A stretch of 64,000 nucleotides of DNA from Paraspadella gotoi (GCA_051294375.1 CM119269.1:22307808-22371807), one strand, 5' to 3'. Positions 52,301 through 63,280 are shown, counted from the first letter of the stretch. Numbers and translations: made by a program. Notes: generated by a model not told the origin, from the letters alone.

Positions 52301-54841
52301 TAACCAAGTTAATAAAAGCTACAAAAACAATAAAAAAAAATAAAAAAATATAATAAAAAGTACAAAAACAAAAATGAAAGCAAACATAAAAACAATAGAA
52401 ACAACTTTTAAAAATATTATCAATTACAAAAACTAAAATAATATCAACGCTTCTTTTCATCCACTCAAGGCCGCAGAAGTTCCGACTCTCGCTTCTCCCG
52501 CAAATTTAAAGTTCAGAGCCTGTGACACCCAAGGAAATTGTCAAGACCAAACATCCAAAGTTTCTAACGAGAATAGTGGAGTTAAGGTTAGGCAAGGGTA
52601 GTAATGATAATAAGGCATTTTGGTAAGGTTGTTTACTTATTGTATTACTTATTGCTGCTGGGTTATAGTGAGTTCATTGTCGGGCTAGCTTTTTTATTAA
52701 CCTATGGTTTTGGTCTTACAGTATCACCCTAACAGTATTAACAACGGGGTATGGGGTACAAAGCATTGCATAGCATAGTATTACAATGCTAGGAATAGGC
52801 TGATTTTTTTTACTATAATGCGTTGTGTTAGCGCGTAAAAGAATAAGATTGATTTCCATTAAAGCTTGATTCCTTCATCGATTCCATCAATGATCCATTG
52901 TTTCCTTACAGATTGGCGCCCTTTCCTTGGGTCCCTTTCTCGCCATACTCTTCTGCCTCCTCATTCTCCTCCTCCTCCTCCTCCTTCTCCTTCTCTGTTG
53001 TCGTCGTCGGAGGAGGAAGAACAAGGAGAAGCAATTGGTGGAAGATGACGTGGCTTATGAAGAGAACTATTGCTACGTGGAGGAAGGTAAGAGGGGAAGA
53101 TAAGAGAGGGGCTCTCTTTTTTGAGAGTGCCCCATTTCTGTTAGTTTATCCCAGAATTGAATTTTAATATTATACTTAAACATATTTTTAACCCTATGAA
53201 GCAATCCGTAACCTTAATTGTTAACCTAATCGTAACTAAATCCTAAGCCCTTACCTTAAACCATTATTCTTAATTTTTAATCTTAACTGTTAACCTTAAA
53301 TACTAGTCCCTTATTCAAATACCTAACTTTAATTATTAACCTTAATCAATAACCATATTTGTAGCCTAATCCCTAACCCTGATTTTTGACCTAATATTCA
53401 ATTAAAAAAATTTAAAAGATTAAATGCCAAATTTAAGATGAAATGGGGCATTCTAAAAAAATAAGGACAAAATGGGAAGGAGAGGGGGAGAAAGAAAATA
53501 AAAGAAAGGGGAGGAAAAGGGAGGTAAAAAGGGAGAAAGAAAAAGGACGTGGATGGATGAGGGAGGGAGGAAGAAAAAGGGAAGGTAGGATAGAAAAACA
53601 CTAATCATTAACCAAATCCTTAAATCCTTAACCTAATCATTAAACATAAAAACTTAATCATGACTTTAAGCTAATATGGGGCGCTTTCGGAAAATGTGGC
53701 CGAAAAAGAAAAGAGAAAGGGTTTCTTATTTTCCTTAATTCCCCCCCCTCCCCGGACTCGTTTCCATAAATAAAAAAAGGCGCGGAAGAGTTGGACAATG
53801 ACAACTACGATATTTCTCAACTTCGCAAACCGACTGAACCTTCGTTGGTCCTCAAAGATCCCGCTCTCTACGGAGTCCCGATCAACGCGGCGCAATTGCA
53901 GGTTGTTAAAGAGAATTTAATCTCATTTGCATATTGCAGTAGTTGTTTTTATTTTATTCACTAATGTGGCGTTTTAGAGCTTTTAGTAAACTAAGTTTTT
54001 ATTTACCTTCATTTTTTTGCGCGACAGGGAAAGGCGCCGGAGCCGCGCTACGTGATGCAGCAGCCGCCTCAGCAGCCGCCCGAAGACGTTGATTCGTTCA
54101 TCCACCGACGAATGAGAGAAGCGGACGACGACCCCACCTCGCCACCCTTCGACACCATCATGGAATTTCGCGACGAGGGAGCGGGGAGTCTGGCTGGTGA
54201 GGAAGAATGAGTTGGTGGCTGTTGTTGGCTGTTAATGCTGCTGTTGTATTGCTGTGGATGGTTTCCTTGTAGTTATTACCGTTGACGTTGAGGAGACAGT
54301 AAATAATGTATTCATATATCGTTTGATTGTATAAAATCTGATTTACATCAATGTATTATTACAATGTATTGTGCCGCATCCACTACTGTCAGGGTCCCTG
54401 TCTTCGATCTCCTCTTGCGCTCGTGACGCCGATCAAAATTTTGACGACCTTCGCCATTGGGGTCCGCATTTTTCCAAACTCGCCGATATGTAAGTTTTTT
54501 TAAGATTATAAATCGATATGTCAACTTGAAATAATTGAAATAGATTAAACTCATGTTGCGATTAAAATAAAACCTATATATTAATATTAGATCTAAGTTA
54601 TGTAGTTCGTATATTAATTATTATGAATAAAAAGTACGTATTCCGGTTAACTTCTACGTCTTTTGTTTTCTTCAGGTACGGCGGGGGCGAGGACAGCGAC
54701 GAGGACGACGACTCCTCCCGCCACCAAGCGGCGACAGAGGCGAACAGCGTTTCGGATTCTGACAAAAGGAGTTTACCGAGTGTGGCCTCTCCAACGAGGA
54801 GAGAAGGACCGGGTGGAGGGGACTTTTTTTATTACGCGTAG
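44661..54841 (+). CDS. Classical cadherin, gene C (12 exons, about 748 residues)
   Basis: Cell-cell adhesion receptor and paralogue of gene A. Exons: 44661-45052, 45974-46154, 47881-48125, 50621-50873, 51247-51472, 51866-51968, 52470-52586, 52912-53086, 53780-53901, 54028-54196, 54393-54489, 54676-54841. Signal peptide with an LLLPLLFFLLLF core, then four cadherin repeats (EGTLDREL, TVNDANDNSP, LTDVDDNLPVF, TNVNDEPP), a Cys-bearing membrane-proximal repeat (RACDTQGNCQDQ), and a membrane helix near residues 510-535. [56 protein letters not shown] and HFSKLADMYGGGEDSDED match the p120 and beta-catenin sites of classical cadherins very closely. There is no conserved Trp2-type N-terminus, EGF or LamG domain. 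All phases agree except exon 3 to 4, which needs one extra G near 48125. A polybasic site sits in exon 4. Confidence 0.92.
45100..45625. mobile_element. MITE-like element with a 67-base telomere-like higher-order array
   Basis: Left end CATCCCATTTCTGTTCCTTT and right end AAATGTGTTGTTCTGGGACA. Inside (45180-45500) about five copies of a unit built from ACCCTAACCCTAATACTGAA and CCTAAACCTAAACCTAAATC. It lies in intron 1 of gene C. Confidence 0.5.
46498..47440 (+). repeat. Five diverged copies of a 150-200-base unit
   Basis: Units near 46510, 46680, 46935, 47150 and 47320 share GATGAAATTTTGTGTG, TGTGTGA, GATATAAAGTTTCGACGG and GTGGAAATGAGTTTAAAT. Two begin with CCGTCCCACCTTAGCAAAAA. No coding frame. 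They lie in intron 2 of gene C. Confidence 0.8.
48126..50620. other. Intron 3 of gene C: repeat-rich, 2.5 kb
   Basis: Three copies of a segment containing TTTTTCAAAAAACGAACG (near 48906, 49610 and 49813) and GCCGGAACTCGTTTACTCGT (49027, 49188), each beside GA tracts. Octamer-bearing blocks ATTTGCATATTGCAGTA occur at 48281, 50132 and 50203. Remainder AT-rich; no exon found. Confidence 0.65.
50822..50845 (+). other. Polybasic segment in the third cadherin repeat of gene C
   Basis: Eight consecutive Arg/Lys residues (about residues 341-348) followed by Ala. This satisfies the furin-type consensus Arg-x-Lys/Arg-Arg. Gene A has no such run at the equivalent point. The underlying DNA is an AGG/AAG purine tract, so microsatellite slippage is an alternative origin. 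Confidence 0.7.
50892..50901. other. Assembly gap (10 N)
   Basis: Gap between a T run and a G run, 18 bases after the donor of gene C exon 4. Confidence 0.95.
50902..51120. mobile_element. MITE-like element with telomere-like interior, degraded
   Basis: Left end GGGCACTATTTTCCGAACG, interior CTAACGCTAATATC-like blocks, right end ATTTTTAAAGCGC. It lies in intron 4 of gene C. Confidence 0.35.
51990..52280. mobile_element. MITE-like element, partial
   Basis: Left end TTTCAAAAGGGCCCAATTTC followed by CTAATCCTTAACCCTAATCC-type blocks. The right end is not clear. It lies in intron 6 of gene C. Confidence 0.4.
52912..53086 (+). CDS. Gene C exon 8: membrane span and p120-binding motif
   Basis: IGALSLGPFLAILF leads into a run of about ten leucines coded mostly by CTC, then CCRRRRRKNKEK as stop-transfer signal, then [17 protein letters not shown]. 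It aligns residue for residue with exon 9 of gene A in its first half and its last eight residues. It starts in phase 0 and ends in phase 1, as in gene A. Confidence 0.92.
53115..53465. mobile_element. MITE-like element with telomere-like interior, best-preserved ends
   Basis: Left end GAGTGCCCCATTTCTG and right end AGATGAAATGGGGCATTC are clear inverted partners. The interior contains CTAACCTTAATCCTAA-like blocks (for example CCTAATCCCTAACCCTGA). About 350 bases, non-coding, in intron 8 of gene C. Confidence 0.6.
53595..53712. mobile_element. MITE-like element, right half
   Basis: CATTAACCAAATCCTTAAAT-type blocks followed by the end AATATGGGGCGCTTTCGGAA. It stops about 70 bases before exon 9 of gene C. 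Confidence 0.45.
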
Positions 54842-54872
54842 GGAGTGAATTGATTTAATTAGACATTAATAG

Positions 54873-54924
<52 letters not shown>

Positions 54925-55519
54925 CATTCCAATTCTTTCGTTATTCAATGACTCGGCTGTAATTCTTTATGATCAGCGATTTCGTTGTAATCAAAGGCTG
55001 TTGTTGTTTTTACCGTTTGAATAATTATTATTATTATTCGTTCCTTTGTAAATATATACGTTTTAATGTTAGATGATGTTTAATATCTAAACTAACATTG
55101 TTAGCTAGTTTACATTTGCCTTTGACTCAATTTTGAATTTAACGAAGTTGGGAAATTTTGATATTACAATTAAACTTTAATTTAAAGCGTCATCAATCAC
55201 TCTATGTGTATCGCTCTGGGACCTTACGTTCTCTCATTATTTATTATAAAACGCATCTATGACTTTGATCAAATATACAAATAAGAATGAGTAAAATCCA
55301 AGCACGTCAAAAGTCTTGGAAAAAGCTAGCTTGTTTATTTATTGAATGTATCTATAGTTTTCACATTGGATGAACTAGTTTCATAGATTTCGTAGAAGGT
55401 TATAGAGAGAAAATACAGTGTTCTCGGCATTCCTGGAGATCAATCCCCTCTGGAGGCCTATGGGAAAACGAAGAGCAAGGTTTTTCTTAAATATCTAAAA
55501 AAAAAAAGGAATGAAATGG

Positions 55520-55529
55520 NNNNNNNNNN
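55520..55529. other. Assembly gap (10 N)
   Basis: Gap directly after GAATGAAATGG, which looks like the G/C-rich end of a MITE-like copy. Confidence 0.95.
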
Positions 55530-55737
55530 GGAAGATGATAACGTTTCGGGAAAAAAAAATAAAGGAATTCAGATATCATAATTTTTTTTAATATTTTTTA
55601 TTTTTGTTATATGAAATTGGTACAACCAATATATATTTAGGAAAAAATTTAGGTTACAATAAATTATGGTTAAGAATTAATTAAGAATAAGTGTAAGTTA
55701 ACTAGAAAAATAAATTAAGGTTAAAAATAAATTAGGG

Positions 55738-55890
55738 GTAAGTTAGGGTTAAGGGTAAGTTAGGGTTAGGGGTAAGTTTAGGGTTAGGGGTAAGTTAGGG
55801 TTAAGGGTAAGTTAGGGGTAAGGGTAAGTTAGGGGTAGAGGTAAGTTTAGGTTAGGGGTAAGTTTGGGTTAGGGGTAAGTTAAGGGTAAA
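55738..55890 (+). repeat. Telomere-like GGGTTAGGGGTAAGTTA array
   Basis: About nine copies of a 16-18-base unit related to TTAGGG. Probably the interior of a MITE-like copy spanning about 55515-55925. Confidence 0.75.
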
Positions 55891-57273
55891 TTAAAGTTAA
55901 ATTTAAAATTAAGTTTTGGCTTAAGAATACAATAATTTAACATTTCAAAAAATAATATTTAAATATTAATAAATTTATAAAAAATATAATAATAATATTT
56001 ATAAAGTAACATAGTTTTTATTTATGATTACAATGGTCATTTAATAATTCGGAAAGAGTGAGAGATTTCAAGGTTAAAATTGCCTCTCTCTTTATCTCTC
56101 AAAATTCTTATCCAAATATTTATTAAAACTATTAAAACTGTTGATAAAATTTCAAAAAACAAGAACCAAAACATATCCGAATTATTAAATGATCGCGGTT
56201 ATCACAAATAAAAACTTATTTGTAAATATCTATCAAAGGCAATGAAAAAAAAATATTATAATTAAATTTTTTAAAGAATTTTAAAAAAATCCTTTGCTCT
56301 TGAAGCTTAAAAACGTTTTTAATATCATTGTTGTTAAATTTTTGTTAAATTTTTTTAAATTTTTATTAAATTTTTTTAAATCCTTTGCTCTTGAAGCTTA
56401 AAAACGTTTTTAATATCATTGTCTTAAATTTTCTTTTCCGTAAAAAAACGAACTTTATTTTTTCCTCTTCTTTCTCTTCGTTTACCCATAAGCCTCCAGA
56501 GGGAATTCAACTCCGGAATCGCCGTGTTCTCTATAGATATTTGTCTTTTTCTCGAAATATTTTTCCCCTTTTTTTCATGACTTTGGGTGTAACTGCGGTC
56601 GGTGATTCATTCGTGAACTCGAGATATTCCACTTTGCATACGGCGGCAGCAGCGGCGGAGGCGACGGCAGCGGAGACGGAAGCAGGGATTGCCGCGTCGC
56701 AGCAGCAGAGGCCAGGGATTTCAGCGGCAGCAGGAGCCGCAGCCCGACGCGTCCCCCCCGGTTTTCTTATTTTCTCGAGTTTTGTGTTTACGATTCTGAA
56801 GAAAATTTCGGAAACTTTTTTTTCGCCTTTGAAAATAAAAAGATAATAAAGATTAAGAACAAAAGAATAATATCAAAATCACAAATGACTAAATTAAAAT
56901 CGTTTAATATAAAATAATGAACTGTCATTCTCTCGTCTTTACATCGTTTGACCCTTTCAGAGAGAGAGAGAGAGAGAGTGTGTGTGTGTGTGTGTGTGTC
57001 CCCCTATTCCATGTCATATCGAAAGTCTTTCTCTCTATTTTACCATGTCCAACCGTCCTTAGCCATGTCATTTTCAACGTCCTTTCCCATGTTTCATTCC
57101 TTGTTCTTTTTCCTTTTCTGTTTTCCGCATTAAATCTAAATTCTTCCTGAAAATCTCAACTTAACAAAAAAATCTAACGCAATTCCCTACGCGAAGTTAC
57201 TCTTCTACTTTACCAAGCAATCGCTCTTGACCAAGCGTCGACTATTAAAACGAAGCAATCTTAAACCATAAAG

Positions 57274-57801
57274 ATGATTCCATATGAAGGTTCCACGCAT
57301 CTGCAATTTCTGGTTCCATACGTGGGTCTAGAACTGGACAAGGTACACGAAAAATGTCTTAAATTTGTAAAATTTAAGATATTTTTATTTATATATATAT
57401 ATATATTATTTATAAATTAAATTAGTATTTTTCATTTTAAATTTTTTTATTAAGAGAAAAAAATACTGATACAATAACAAGTATACTTTTCATATAAAAC
57501 CAAACAACCTTGTTAAAATAATTTCTTTAAAAAATACATACATACAAAACTTTGTTCTTTTTAGTTGTGGAATGTGGATTGTTAAATTTCTTGTATTTAA
57601 AATCGAGCTGTTTTTTGACTATTGAAGTTACGACTTGTGAGCCTTGGGAGTTGTCGAGTCAATTGTGGCCATTCTTTAAAACCGCTGAAAATGCGTGCAT
57701 GTTTGTTTCAAAGTTAAAACCAGAAATTTTAAAAATATATGTAAATAATATAAACGCGTTTTATCAAGAAGAAAAGCGCTTATCTTCAACTTGTTTTTAT
57801 T
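57274..57801 (+). CDS. Possible two-exon gene fragment, unrecognised
   Basis: An ATG at 57274 opens MIPYEGSTHLQFLVPYVG and LELDK before a GTACAC donor. An acceptor-like TTTTTAG at about 57563 precedes an open frame with mixed composition (VECGLLNFLYLKSSCF; CEPWELSSQLWPFFK; FVSKLKPEILKIYVNN) ending at 57801. The two parts do not join in frame with the obvious donor, so the model is weak. No family recognised. Confidence 0.2.
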
Positions 57802-60800
57802 AAAACAAGTTAAAAATTTGTAGTATTAAATCCGAAATCAAATTTTGAGCCCGATTTGATGAATACTTTTTATTTATTTAAATTAAGTTTCAGGTCTTAA
57901 GGCTAAAGTTAGCCTAGTAGTTTAACGTAAGTTAGCTTCCTGGAATCTTGTGATTTTATATCTCCCACACACTGATTACCTTTCATTGTGTTAGGTACCG
58001 ACGTAAAATTCGTACATGGGATTCGTTTTAATTTAATAGAATAAAAAACTAAACAGTTTTAATCGAATTGTCCCGATTAACCTTTCAAGTCTTTCTTACT
58101 CATTGGGTACAAAGTTTTCGAAATTTTTTTGTTTTTTTAAATTTAAAAGTCGTTATTTTTTTTTTCTTCCCAAAATCGATAAGAATTCTGAAAAAGCGTC
58201 CTTTACGCAAAAGCCAATCAGGCGAAAATGATCAAGTTAATAGTCAACAATAATTTATTATAATTATTACCGAAGCTACGATCCTTACCAGCTGCGTTAC
58301 CTATCCTTAATCTCTGCCCTCTATTCTCCCTGGCCGCGGCACAACCCGATTTGTTCTGATGACCTCAGATGTCGAAGTTTGCTCAATTCATTCCGATGGA
58401 ATTTTTGAACATTCGGCCTAAACTGTATGACTGTTTTGATTTTTAAACCTTTAATAGTTCAAATGATTGTGATTAAATTTATATTTTATAGCTACGATGA
58501 GACGCAATCACGACGTTTTCCCATTTTTTCCACCGTAAAAGTGAACAAACACTTAAAAATGACCGAGAGAGGGAAGTTTACTTGGATAAACAAAAAAGAA
58601 ATTTATTTTTTTAAGGAGATCATATTTTTTTCTCATAGCGGCCGAGATTTGCATGAACCAACTTTTTCAACACACACCAGGCCTATCGCATATCGGTTAC
58701 AGCGGACCGCCACATCACAAGACGCTAATAGAGAATAATCGTTCTCATAAATTTTATAATATAAAAAATCGATAACATTCTACTCAACCGGGTTTTTAAC
58801 AAATTTTTAAAAAGCAAAACATATAGTAAATACAAACTCATTTAATCTTTTCCCCCCTTTATTTTAATCTACATAAAAGGCTGCGAAAGTCATAACCAAA
58901 TGAAAGAATAAAAACAGAACTCCCAAGTTTTTTTGTTTTTTTTTTTCATTAACTTTCAATGAATGAACGAATTTTCCACTTTGTTCTTGGCTGCCGCGGA
59001 GGAGGAAGAGGAGGAGGAGGAGGAGGAAGAGCAGGAGAGGCAGCGGCGGAGGAGGAGAATTTTGAAAGTCTGGTATTTTTGTTATCAACAAAATGATTAT
59101 TTTTATATTATTTTGTCAAATTGGAATCTTTTCTTTCTTTGGCCCAGATTTCTCGTCTATATCAAGATCACGCCCTTAGTTTCCTTATTATTTTAGTATT
59201 ATATTATTACCCAAATTGATCCATGGTCAGCCCAAACCAGTCCAAGATCTGCACCCTAAACCTGCACCCGAAACCCCTTCGATTCGTTGAGGATTTTTAC
59301 TTATATTCAGTTCAATTCAAATTTAAATCCCTCTTTAGCCTTAAACGTTCAAAAACTTTGGTAAATAATCTTTTTAAAATTATTTATATCGTTCGAATTT
59401 ATACACTTAAGACTTTTAATAAGTGTAAGGTAAAGTTGATGTATACACCTCCCCAGTATCAAAAAATTGTCTCCCAAGTTTTCACTCGGTTCGGTTTCCC
59501 GTTATTTATCAATATTAAATAAGTTTTAACTCAAATCTGGAAAAAAAATGTGACCGCGTATCAACCCAATGAAGCGTCAAAGTCAATTAGCGCAATCCTC
59601 GTGTTGTAAATTTTTTTTTCTAAAAAAAATCTAATAATTTTTCCTTGTTGTTAATTTTTTATTAAATAATTTGCTTCCAATGATTTAAAACTAAATTAAT
59701 TATTTAAAAAGTATATTTTTTAAAACAGGGCATCTGTATAAACCGGAAGTAAGGTAAAAATAACCGGAGGTAAAGGAAAAATAACCGGAAGTAGTATTAA
59801 AATAACCTTTCTTAGAAAAAGGTATAGTTTTAGACCAAGGCAATTAAAAGAACTAAAACTTAACATTTGAAGAGCTTATGCCTACAATACAGAGAGTAGG
59901 GAGATACAGTACAGTATATATATATACAATACATATAACATAATATATAATATATATAATATATATTAAGTGTAAGATAATAACATAAGAATTATGTTTA
60001 GAGAAAACAAAGTTTTATTTGTTTACAAACAACAATTTTTTTGTTTAAAAAATGGACAATGGTTAAATTTTTTGATTTGTTACGAGATAGAATCTTGGTT
60101 GTTTATTATTAAATTCGTATTTTGCCGCTTAGGAAGTATCTGATTAAGTATTTAAATGTAGATCGCGGATTGGTCAGTCCTTTTTCACTGTTCTTAGCCA
60201 AAGTTATAAAAAGAGACGTACTTACCTAAAGCTGTGAGGATAAATTACCAATGATTCATGACAGTTAGTAAAAATTTAAAATGTTATATTTTCAATTTTA
60301 TGATTAAGTTTAAAGTTGACTATTTTTTAATAAGTTTCTCTTTTTTATGTTGAGAAATAGACTTGCTACATGATTCACGCTCACGCCCATTTTATATCTA
60401 CTACAATAAATATTACTAAATTGATATTCTTCAAATTTCTATAAAGAAATAGCAAAGCAGAAAATACTAGCTCGTTCACGGCGTTACGGTAAAATCCTCA
60501 ATAGACATGTTTCAACTCTGTGGTTGCAAGAGAGAGAGAGAGAGAGAAAGAGAGATAATGGTTGTCAACAAAGAACTAAGAAAATAAAGTAAAAGTTTTG
60601 AAAGCCAAAATGGTGAAAATGAAATTATCAAATTGTGAATAGTTTGAGTTGCCTCACTTTCTGATTGATTTTAAAAATGACGACAAAGGAGGATTCAAAA
60701 AAGTCTATTACAGTTTAAAATGGCCAACAAGGGAGTAAAAGCATTTGATTGTTTGTAAACAAGCGCAAATAAAACAAAATCTTGGTTAAAAATATGAACG

Positions 60801-62326
60801 GTCCTAAAACCATTCAAAGTTGGAGGCAACTGCCAGACAGTGATATCGAGTTGATGCTGTTTGGATCAGGGATAAATCCTTTGGGGATAATGCTTAATAC
60901 TACTCAAATGAGCCCGCTGTACCTGTCGAGAGCCCTCTTCACCTGACAGTAAGGTGAGCAGTCATCCGTTATTGCTTCTTTTGCAACAGGAGTGACGGAC
61001 TCCCTTCCTCTATCCAAAGTATTCTTTATGAGGGATGCCCGGTTCGTGGAGAGACGAACTAAGTTGCTTCAGGAGGGTTGACCTTATTTTGCTTCCCTTA
61101 ACTCTGTCTCTTCTCTACTTATCCCCAATCCACTCTCCATTCTCTGTTCTTTGTTAAAAACCTTTATCTCTCTCTAGCTCTACTCTAATAAAGACAGCTT
61201 CTCAGTAATATGTCAATTTAAACTTAATTCCCATTATTTTTAATTATTATTTCAAATTTTTTAATTATTATTATTACCATTGTAGAATTAATATTATTAT
61301 TATTATTTTCAATTATTTTTTAATTATTATTTTTAAAGAACAAAAATTAGAATATGGAGATTTAAGTTCGTCTTTTGATCAAGGAAAAAAACTAAATTTT
61401 TTAAAAATCATTGAGAATTAATATTGTATTCAGTTTAATTTGCTCTTTATCTAGCAAAAAGGTTAGGAAAAAATGTTGTGGCATTTCTATAAATTTCCTA
61501 TACAAGTAATTTTTTTTTAACTGAGGTAAAAAATATTACCTATAATTTTGAATTGATTGAGGATATGACTAAGCTTGCCCAAAACTCATTGCCCATTGCT
61601 TGAAAAACAAAGATAAAAATAAAATATAATAAAAATCTAACTTTTTGTTACATTTAAAATTAATTTCATTAAAATGGAACTATAAAAACACATATAGGCT
61701 GAAAAACTTACTTCCGGTTAAGGCCAGGCCCCATAATAACAAGATATTTTTTAAATTTTATAAAACAAAAATAGGAGAAGAAGCTACTGGTATTTTTTAA
61801 CTAATACTGGTAAAAAATCCTTATGTTATAGCATATTAAACCTCTTTCTTTAAAATTATTATCATTGTTACGTAATAATGATCAATATATTACGAGGAAA
61901 ATCCAGCTTCTCTACCTTTTCCCCAACTGTTCTTTTGTTCCCTTACTAACGCAAGGATATTCCGTTTCTCTGGCGATCACAGCGACATCTCTAGTTTCGA
62001 TTATGTATTAAAGTATATACTTAAGTACAAGTTTCCGAGGCAGTGCGTGGCGGCTTCTGATTGGTTCCCGCCCTTTCGATAGATCTCAGTCCTGATTTCT
62101 ATCGACGTGTAGCCTTTCAGAATTCACTTAGTCTCACACTGCGTTTTGCTACTTTTTAATAGTTTTCAAACAATTCGCATATAGATATTCTCGGAAACAC
62201 GTTTTTTAATAATAAGTTTTTGTGATCGCTGGATTGTGGACTTTCTTTGTGATAGAGGCAACATTTTACAATTCTGGCTTCAGAAACAAGTAAGAGAATC
62301 TCTTTAAAATTTATATATATATTTAC
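57802..62326. other. AT-rich region without a recognisable gene
   Basis: Holds small open frames at 58427-58738 and 59223-59522 of ordinary composition but no known motif. There is a GGAGGA tract (59000-59055), three copies of a 23-base TAACCGGAAGTA unit (59733-59815), TA repeats (59915-59965), a GA tract (60530-60555), TTATTA repeats (61255-61310) and an inverted CCAAT box (62071). A moderately G/C-rich stretch at 60830-61090 stays unexplained. Confidence 0.5.
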
Positions 62327-62464
62327 TGAGTGTGTATTAAATGTTTTGTTCCCTTTGTCCAGGATTTCTAACTTTAGCTTCAGAGAAGATCCTGGATTTC
62401 GCATCGACTTGATCGTCCGCCTTGCGTCGACGATCATCTTTGCCGAGATTTTGTCGTCAGCCAT
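62327..62464 (-). CDS. Possible first coding exon of an unrecognised gene
   Basis: An ATG in strong context (CAAGATGGCTGACGAC) opens a 46-residue frame with MADDKISAKMIVDARRTIK and NPGSSLKLKLEILDKG. It can end at a GTAAAT donor (minus strand, next to 62326) in phase 0. The DNA before the ATG is relatively G/C-rich and could be a promoter shared with the plus-strand gene to its right. I do not recognise the family. Confidence 0.35.
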
Positions 62465-63280
62465 CTTGAGCTAGTGGACCGGTGCCATCGTCTCTTCTGC
62501 GCCATCTTCCTCGAATTCCTCTACTTTTGATAGCGCAGAATTAGTTCAGGAAAGTTAGCGAATCAACGATAGCCACCTCTACGACTTCATTCGTTTACAA
62601 TCATTTTGCGCTATATTTTTTTTGCATCAATACTTGTTTACTTTGACGCTCGATTGGGTTTATTAGCAACAACATTTTTTGCTTAAACAGGCTTTTAAAA
62701 TGAATTTAAATTAAGAAATAATGGAAAACCGGACCGAGTGAGAACTTTGTATGGGGTTTTTTGAGGCTGGGGAACTCTAATACATATATATATATAAAGA
62801 ATCTAAAAAATATAAAAGGCTCTTTGAGGAGAATCAGTTTACAGACGAAACTGTTTTATATATTTTTTTAGGCCCCCTGCGCCACAATAGGAAAAAAAAG
62901 TCGTTCTGCCACAATTTTAATTCCAGACAAATCCTTTCATGTTTATTTCTCCTTAAACTGTTATTTTTCACTCTGTGACAGTTTATTTTTTTTATGAGGT
63001 CGACTCGTCCCTTAACAGTTTAATTCCTATTATCAAATAAATTAATTAAACCAAGCGTTCTGGGAGTTTATAAACTGGGCGGCGAGATAGTCCTGGTTGA
63101 AAGCTATGTGATTACCTTAACTTACTAAAGTCAGAGCTTTTATATTGAATTAATAGTTAATTTTGATTTTGTTCTACTAATTTCTATTTTTTGTTTTATT
63201 TTTAATCTTCCGCCTGTCGAGCTCGCTCACACGTCTCTTCCCACACACTCCCCCCTCCCACTCCCCCCTCCTATTATCAG
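62465..63280. other. Space between the possible minus-strand exon and the MBOAT exon
   Basis: Should contain, or lie beside, the first coding exon of the MBOAT gene, but I cannot find a start codon followed by a suitable phase-0 donor. A diverged SINE-like fragment lies at 63048-63120 and a pyrimidine-rich acceptor tract at 63225-63275. Confidence 0.5.
63048..63120 (-). repeat. SINE-like element fragment, copy 7
   Basis: CAAGCGTTCTGGGAGTTTAT and GAGATAGTCCTGGTTGAAAG match copy 1 with many changes. Confidence 0.4.

Larger units (their letters stand above)
54842..57270. other. Region downstream of gene C
   Basis: GA tract (54873-54920), presumed 3' UTR, a gap at 55520-55529, a telomere-like array (55738-55890) and a 43-base direct repeat starting CCTTTGCTCTTGAAGCTTAA (about 56290 and 56382). 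There is also one G/C-rich Ala/Glu-coding patch (56578-56760: TLHTAAAAAEATAAETEAG), and a GT tract at 56976-57000. No gene is convincing. Confidence 0.55.

Noticed and set aside
56385-56846. Frame with an Ala/Glu-rich centre (153 residues)
   Set aside because: Starts in a duplicated AT-rich segment. Only about 60 residues have non-random composition and these follow GCG/CAG triplets; no splice support.
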